Source: Vogesella indigofera (GTDB lineage Bacteria > Pseudomonadota > Gammaproteobacteria > Burkholderiales > Chromobacteriaceae). From it: a stretch of 64,000 bases of DNA. How positions within the stretch are numbered: the stretch's first letter is position 1; each line of letters opens with the position of its first letter. The notes beneath the pieces were generated by a model. That model worked only from the letters and a program-made list of their open reading frames with translations. It searched no databases and was not told the origin of the DNA. The position numbers and the translations under genes were made by a program. Shown here in pieces: positions 60,724 through 64,000 of this stretch. The stretch is from positions 62,001 through 126,000 of the forward strand of contig NZ_JAQQLA010000009.1 in assembly GCF_028548395.1 (NCBI RefSeq), given 5' to 3'.

Positions 60724-61309
60724 CGTAGTTCTCCTCGCGAATGATGCGTGGCGTAATCTCACGCGGTTCGATGGTGACCGGCTGGTAGATCACGCGCTGC
60801 TGAGCTGCGTCGTAGCGCATTTCGACATGACCGGACAGCGGGAAGTCCTTGCGGAACGGATGACCGACAAAACCGTAGTCGGTAAGGATGCGACGAAGGT
60901 CCGGATGACCTTCGAAGATGATGCCGAACAGGTCGAACGCCTCGCGCTCGAACCAGTTAGCGGTGTTCCAGATTTCCACCACGCTTGGCACGACCGGGAA
61001 ATCGTCATCCTCGGCAAACACGCGCACACGCAGGCGGGTGTTGTGCGTCAGGGACAGCAAATGATAAACCACCGCAAAACGCAGGCCGTCTTGTGGTTGG
61101 TCTTGGTAGGTGCTGTAGTCCATGCCACAGACGTCGATACACTGCTCGAACGCCAGCTCTGGGTGATCGCGCAATGTGGTCATTGCTTCGGTCACGTTCA
61201 CGGATTTACAGACGATAGTCAGCTCACCGAGCGCAATCTTGGCCGATACAACCTTGTCGCCAAGCACACGCTCTACCGCCGACTTGAGCACTTCCATTCT
61301 GGATGCCAT
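60716..61309 (-). CDS. nuoC: NADH-quinone oxidoreductase subunit C (30 kDa-type)
   Basis: 197 residues. The hallmark ERETFDLFGI-type segment reads [20 protein letters not shown], followed by [20 protein letters not shown]. It is separate from NuoD, unlike the fused NuoCD of enterobacteria. Confidence 0.97.
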   Translation of the reverse strand: MASRMEVLKSAVERVLGDKVVSAKIALGELTIVCKSVNVTEAMTTLRDHPELAFEQCIDVCGMDYSTYQDQPQDGLRFAVVYHLLSLTHNTRLRVRVFAEDDDFPVVPSVVEIWNTANWFEREAFDLFGIIFEGHPDLRRILTDYGFVGHPFRKDFPLSGHVEMRYDAAQQRVIYQPVTIEPREITPRIIREENYGG

Positions 61310-61318
61310 GGTTTAACC

Positions 61319-61816
61319 TCAGCGGGCGATAGTATTGGTACGCTTGATCTTGTTCTGCAGCTGGATGATGCCGTAAAGCAACGCCTCTGCAGTCGGCGGA
61401 CAGCCCGGTACATAGACGTCAACCGGAACAATACGATCACAGCCGCGAACGACAGAATAAGAGTAGTGATAGTAGCCGCCGCCATTGGCACAGGAGCCCA
61501 TGGAGATCACCCAGCGTGGCTCGGCCATCTGGTCGTACACCTTGCGCAGGGCCGGAGCCATCTTGTTGCACAGGGTACCGGCGACGATCATCAGGTCGGA
61601 CTGGCGTGGACTGGGACGGAACACGATGCCGAAGCGGTCGAGGTCATAACGGGCAGCACCCGCATGCATCATCTCCACCGCACAGCAGGCCAGACCAAAG
61701 GTCATCGGCCACAGGGAACCAGTACGGGTCCAGTTAATGAGCTTGTCAGCCGTGGTGGTGACAAAGCCCTTTTCAAGAACGCCTTCTACTCCCATTCCAG
61801 AGCTCCCTTTTTCCAC
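61319..61816 (-). CDS. nuoB: NADH-quinone oxidoreductase subunit B (PSST-type)
   Basis: 165 residues carrying cluster N2. The tandem cysteines are in [20 protein letters not shown] and the others in [20 protein letters not shown] and [16 protein letters not shown]. It overlaps the nuoA 3' end by 31 bp. Confidence 0.97.
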   Translation of the reverse strand: MEKGSSGMGVEGVLEKGFVTTTADKLINWTRTGSLWPMTFGLACCAVEMMHAGAARYDLDRFGIVFRPSPRQSDLMIVAGTLCNKMAPALRKVYDQMAEPRWVISMGSCANGGGYYHYSYSVVRGCDRIVPVDVYVPGCPPTAEALLYGIIQLQNKIKRTNTIAR

Positions 61817-62142
61817 ATGTAGACGAAACCGATGGTCAGCACCGTGATGAACTCAATCATGACGCCGAAGCCATACATGCCCAGTTCTTTGAGCACAACC
61901 GCCCACGGAAAGAGAAAGGCAATTTCCAGATCGAAGAGAATGAAAAGAATGGCGACCAGGTAGTACCGGACGTCAAACTTCATACGCGCATCTTCAAATG
62001 CTTCGAAGCCGCATTCGTATGGAGAAAGCTTTTCAGGATCAGGACGATTCGGGGCCAACAGCCACCCCAGAAGCAATGGACCGACGCCAACCAGCAGGCC
62101 GACGACAACGAACATCAGAATGGGAAAGTAATTTTGCAGCAT
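61786..62142 (-). CDS. nuoA: NADH-quinone oxidoreductase subunit A
   Basis: A 118-residue subunit with three membrane helices. The conserved loop [20 protein letters not shown] contains the buried Cys, and [20 protein letters not shown] carries the acidic helix. It is the first gene of nuoA-N. No strong promoter is visible in the about 90 bp between it and tRNA-Leu, which are occupied by two hairpins. Expression may depend partly on read-through from secG. Confidence 0.97.
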   Translation of the reverse strand: MLQNYFPILMFVVVGLLVGVGPLLLGWLLAPNRPDPEKLSPYECGFEAFEDARMKFDVRYYLVAILFILFDLEIAFLFPWAVVLKELGMYGFGVMIEFITVLTIGFVYMWKKGALEWE

Positions 62143-62163
62143 TTCCCGCGCACCTCTAAAAGA

Positions 62164-62184
62164 AAGGAGGTCAAAGACCTCCTT
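62164..62184 (-). terminator. Hairpin directly upstream of nuoA
   Basis: Arms AAGGAGGTC and GACCTCCTT with an AAA loop, then TCTTTTAGAGG on the minus strand, only 22 bp before the nuoA start. It is the second hairpin in a row and may be an attenuator. The stem contains an AGGAGG sequence that could otherwise mimic a ribosome binding site. Confidence 0.55.
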
Positions 62185-62194
62185 GGCTCCAAGT

Positions 62195-62228
62195 AAAACA
62201 GGCCACCGGTTTCCCGATGGCCTGTTTT
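62195..62228 (-). terminator. Terminator of the tpiA-secG-tRNA-Leu unit
   Basis: Arms AAAACAGGCCA and TGGCCTGTTTT with a 12-nt loop, followed by a short T-run at 62198-62195 on the minus strand. It is 7 bp past the tRNA 3' end. Confidence 0.75.
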
Positions 62229-62235
62229 TTGAATG

Positions 62236-62321
62236 TGGTGCCGACAGTGAGACTCGAACTCACACAGCCTATGGCCACTACCCCCTCAAGATAGCGTGTC
62301 TACCAATTCCACCATGTCGGC
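62236..62321 (-). tRNA. tRNA-Leu (anticodon GAG)
   Basis: 86 nt with encoded CCA. The acceptor stem is GCCGACA/TGTCGGC and the D-arm GGTGGAATTGGTAGACACG is typical of tRNA-Leu. The anticodon stem CTATC/GGTAG (one G-T pair) encloses TTGAGGG, so the anticodon is GAG. A long class II variable arm follows, then T-arm GAGTTCGAGTCTC. Confidence 0.96.
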
Positions 62322-62339
62322 ACTATACAAACTCAATTT

Positions 62340-62684
62340 TTACTCTGGAATCACAGAACCAGAGGCCTTGCTCTTATCAGCGTCGCTCGGGAGTGGCGAT
62401 GCGGACTGGCTGGACACCCCACCCATCACGCCCAATTCCGTCTTGGCCGAGGAGTGAAAGAAACCAATAACCATCAAGGACGAGAAGAATACGACTGCCG
62501 CAATCGCAGTAGCCCTACTCAAAAAATTCGCGGAACCGGTGGCACCAAACAGACTACCCGATGCACCACTACCGAAAGCAGCACCCATGTCCGCACCCTT
62601 GCCATGCTGCATCAGGACAAGGACGATGATCGCCAGCGCAGAAACCAACATGGCGACGAGTGCTAATGTATTCAGAAGTTCCAT
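62340..62684 (-). CDS. secG: Protein translocase subunit SecG
   Basis: A 114-residue membrane protein of SecYEG. The first helix MELLNTLALVAMLVSALAII is followed by VLMQHGKGADMGAAFGSGAS, the conserved cytoplasmic loop, and ATGSANFLSRATAIAAVVFF. It begins one base past the tpiA stop codon, so the two are coupled. The C-terminal tail is Ser/Lys-rich. Confidence 0.95.
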   Translation of the reverse strand: MELLNTLALVAMLVSALAIIVLVLMQHGKGADMGAAFGSGASGSLFGATGSANFLSRATAIAAVVFFSSLMVIGFFHSSAKTELGVMGGVSSQSASPLPSDADKSKASGSVIPE

Positions 62685-62685
62685 A

Positions 62686-63432
62686 CTATACCGTTTTTTT
62701 AGCAGCCTGGCAAATTCGCCCAAAGCTCTCAACATCTAAAGATGCCCCGCCAACCAAGGCGCCACCGACACTTTGCAGCGAAAAAATCGCATCCGCATTG
62801 TCCGCCTTGACGCTGCCTCCGTAGAGGACGCGAATACTATCAGAAGCCCCATGGCATTGCAACAAAGTCGCCCGGATATATTGGTGCACGTCGTCGATCT
62901 GCTCGACGCTGGCAACCTTGCCGGTACCGATCGCCCAGACCGGCTCGTACGCTACCACATAGTCGTGGCCGGCCAGCGCGCCCAGCACCGTCAGCTGCTC
63001 GGCGATTACCGCCTTGTAGGCATCGGCTTCGCGCTCGGCCAGCGTCTCGCCCACGCAATAAACCGGGATCAGGCCGGCGGCAACGGCCGCCTGCAGCTTG
63101 CGCGCCAGCAAGGCATTGTCTTCGGCAAAGTACTGGCGGCGTTCGGAGTGGCCGATCAGCACATAGCGGCAGCCAACATCCGCCAGCATCGCGGCGCTGA
63201 CTTCACCGGTGTAGGCGCCATCCTTGTCAAAGGCGCTGACATCCTGCGCCGCCAGCGCGATATTGCTGCCAGCCAGCAACGCGGCGGCCTGGCCAAGATA
63301 GGCAAACGGTGGCGTCACCGCCACTTGAGCCGCCTGCACCGCCGCATCGGCCTGCAGTGCGTCGATCAGTGCAAGGTTGGCCGCAAGCCGCCCGTTCATC
63401 TTCCAGTTGCCGATTACCAGTTTGTCCGTCAT
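62686..63432 (-). CDS. tpiA: Triosephosphate isomerase
   Basis: Interconverts dihydroxyacetone phosphate and glyceraldehyde-3-phosphate. The 248-residue TIM barrel has Lys in [10 protein letters not shown], His in [12 protein letters not shown], and the catalytic Glu and flexible loop in [23 protein letters not shown] and ALVGGASLD bind phosphate. The start at 63432 (MTDKLVIGN) is preferred to a longer ORF reaching 63576, which would enter the pstS promoter region. Confidence 0.97.
   Translation of the reverse strand: MTDKLVIGNWKMNGRLAANLALIDALQADAAVQAAQVAVTPPFAYLGQAAALLAGSNIALAAQDVSAFDKDGAYTGEVSAAMLADVGCRYVLIGHSERRQYFAEDNALLARKLQAAVAAGLIPVYCVGETLAEREADAYKAVIAEQLTVLGALAGHDYVVAYEPVWAIGTGKVASVEQIDDVHQYIRATLLQCHGASDSIRVLYGGSVKADNADAIFSLQSVGGALVGGASLDVESFGRICQAAKKTV
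63373..63386 (+). repeat. Full-length copy of the dispersed AAGGTTGGCCGCAA motif in tpiA
   Basis: Exact 14-mer near the 5' end of tpiA; the sense strand encodes Leu-Ala-Ala-Asn-Leu. Confidence 0.8.
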
Positions 63433-63507
63433 GCCGAATACCCTGAGTGCTGTTTTTAATGGGCAAATTATATCAGCGGGTACTACATTGCTGTGCATGG
63501 TCATGAC

Positions 63508-63541
63508 TGTAATATTTCTGCAAAGAGCCTCCCTTAGGATG
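63508..63541 (+). promoter_or_regulatory. Candidate Pho box and -10 element of pstS
   Basis: CTGTAATATTTCTGCAAA (63508-63525) has two CTG(T/C)-type half-sites 11 bp apart, in partial agreement with the PhoB consensus (about 12 of 18 positions). TAGGAT (63536-63541) lies 10 bp downstream, the spacing expected for a PhoB-activated -10 box. Confidence 0.45.
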
Positions 63542-63578
63542 CGCACATCGAAACAAGTCGTGAACTCTAGGAGCAAGC

Positions 63579-64000
63579 ATGAAACATTCTATTCGTTGGG
63601 CTACCACGCTGGTGGTTTCCGGTTTTGTTGCAAGCAATGTGTTTGCGGCCGACATCACCGGTGCTGGCGCCACCTTCCCGTACCCGCTGTACGCCAAATG
63701 GGCGGAAGCGTACAAGGCGCAGACCAACAACAACATGAACTACCAGTCGATCGGTTCGGGTGGTGGTATCAAGCAGATCCAGTCGAAGACCGTTGATTTC
63801 GGCGCCTCCGACATGCCTCTGAAGCCGGAAGAATTGAGCAAGCACGGCCTGACCCAGTTCCCGACCGTGATTGGCGGCGTGGTACCCGTCGTCAACGTTC
63901 CAGGCATCGGCGCCGGCCAGCTGAAACTGACCGGCCCGCTCTTGGCCGACATCTACCTCGGCAAGGTGGCCAACTGGAACGATGCCGCCATCGGCAAGCT
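63579..64000 (+). CDS. pstS: Phosphate ABC transporter substrate-binding protein PstS (3' end cut by window edge)
   Basis: 140 codons are visible. A signal peptide ([20 protein letters not shown], cleaved after VFA) precedes [20 protein letters not shown]. The family motifs [14 protein letters not shown] and [13 protein letters not shown] bind phosphate, followed by [23 protein letters not shown] lies about 5 nt before the ATG at 63579. It is presumably the first gene of a pst operon that continues beyond the window. Confidence 0.95.
   Translation, partial: MKHSIRWATTLVVSGFVASNVFAADITGAGATFPYPLYAKWAEAYKAQTNNNMNYQSIGSGGGIKQIQSKTVDFGASDMPLKPEELSKHGLTQFPTVIGGVVPVVNVPGIGAGQLKLTGPLLADIYLGKVANWNDAAIGK

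Overview
The window is chromosomal DNA of a high-GC betaproteobacterium. It is most likely a member of the Neisseriales outside the classical Neisseriaceae, such as a Chromobacteriaceae genus. This placement is inferred from gene order and protein features (neisserial-type porin, pilB-pilC-pilD-coaE-zapD-yacG, tpiA-secG-tRNA-Leu-nuoA to nuoN, tandem LpxL-type acyltransferases) and not from a database search. I saw no insertion sequence, prophage, integrase or CRISPR array. Gene content is core and densely packed, mostly on the minus strand.

Layout. 1-5.7 kb: greA (partial), carB, a leuE-type exporter and carA. 6-10.9 kb: an acyl-CoA dehydrogenase with etfA/etfB, then a divergent PhaJ-like hydratase and a GNAT protein. 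11-19.2 kb: queG, divergent tsaE-amiC, then yacG, zapD, coaE and the type IV pilus genes pilD, pilC, pilB. 19.3-24.9 kb: porin, photolyase, plsY, folB, truncated hemoglobin, orphan cheR, erpA. 25-31.7 kb: argC, rplM-rpsI, deoD, relA, mutY. 31.8-35.7 kb: a THUMP RNA methyltransferase with a very long repetitive N-terminus, a MarC/YhgN protein and two identical tRNA-Phe genes. 35.8-39.4 kb: tyrosine catabolism (maiA, fahA, hpd) with a divergent Lrp-type regulator. 39.5-45.2 kb: a membrane GAF/degenerate-GGDEF protein, then the methyl cycle genes metF, ahcY (behind an SAH riboswitch) and metK. 45.3-47 kb: two lipid A acyltransferase homologues. 47.4-62.1 kb: the complete complex I operon nuoA-N plus a DUF2818 gene. 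62.2-64 kb: tRNA-Leu, secG, tpiA and the start of pstS.

The most striking signal is not a gene. A short motif with core GTTGGCCGCA, and a fuller form AAGGTTGGCCGCAA, occurs about 36 times on the two strands. Chance would give well under one copy. It lies inside genes, where it usually encodes Ala-Ala-Asn, and between genes. Five times it forms tight inverted pairs 3' of genes, making terminator-like hairpins. This is the distribution known for Neisseria DNA uptake sequences and Pasteurellaceae uptake signal sequences, but the sequence matches neither. I propose a candidate lineage-specific DNA uptake sequence or another genome-wide recognition site. The pilus assembly genes in the same window would belong to the uptake machinery if that is correct.
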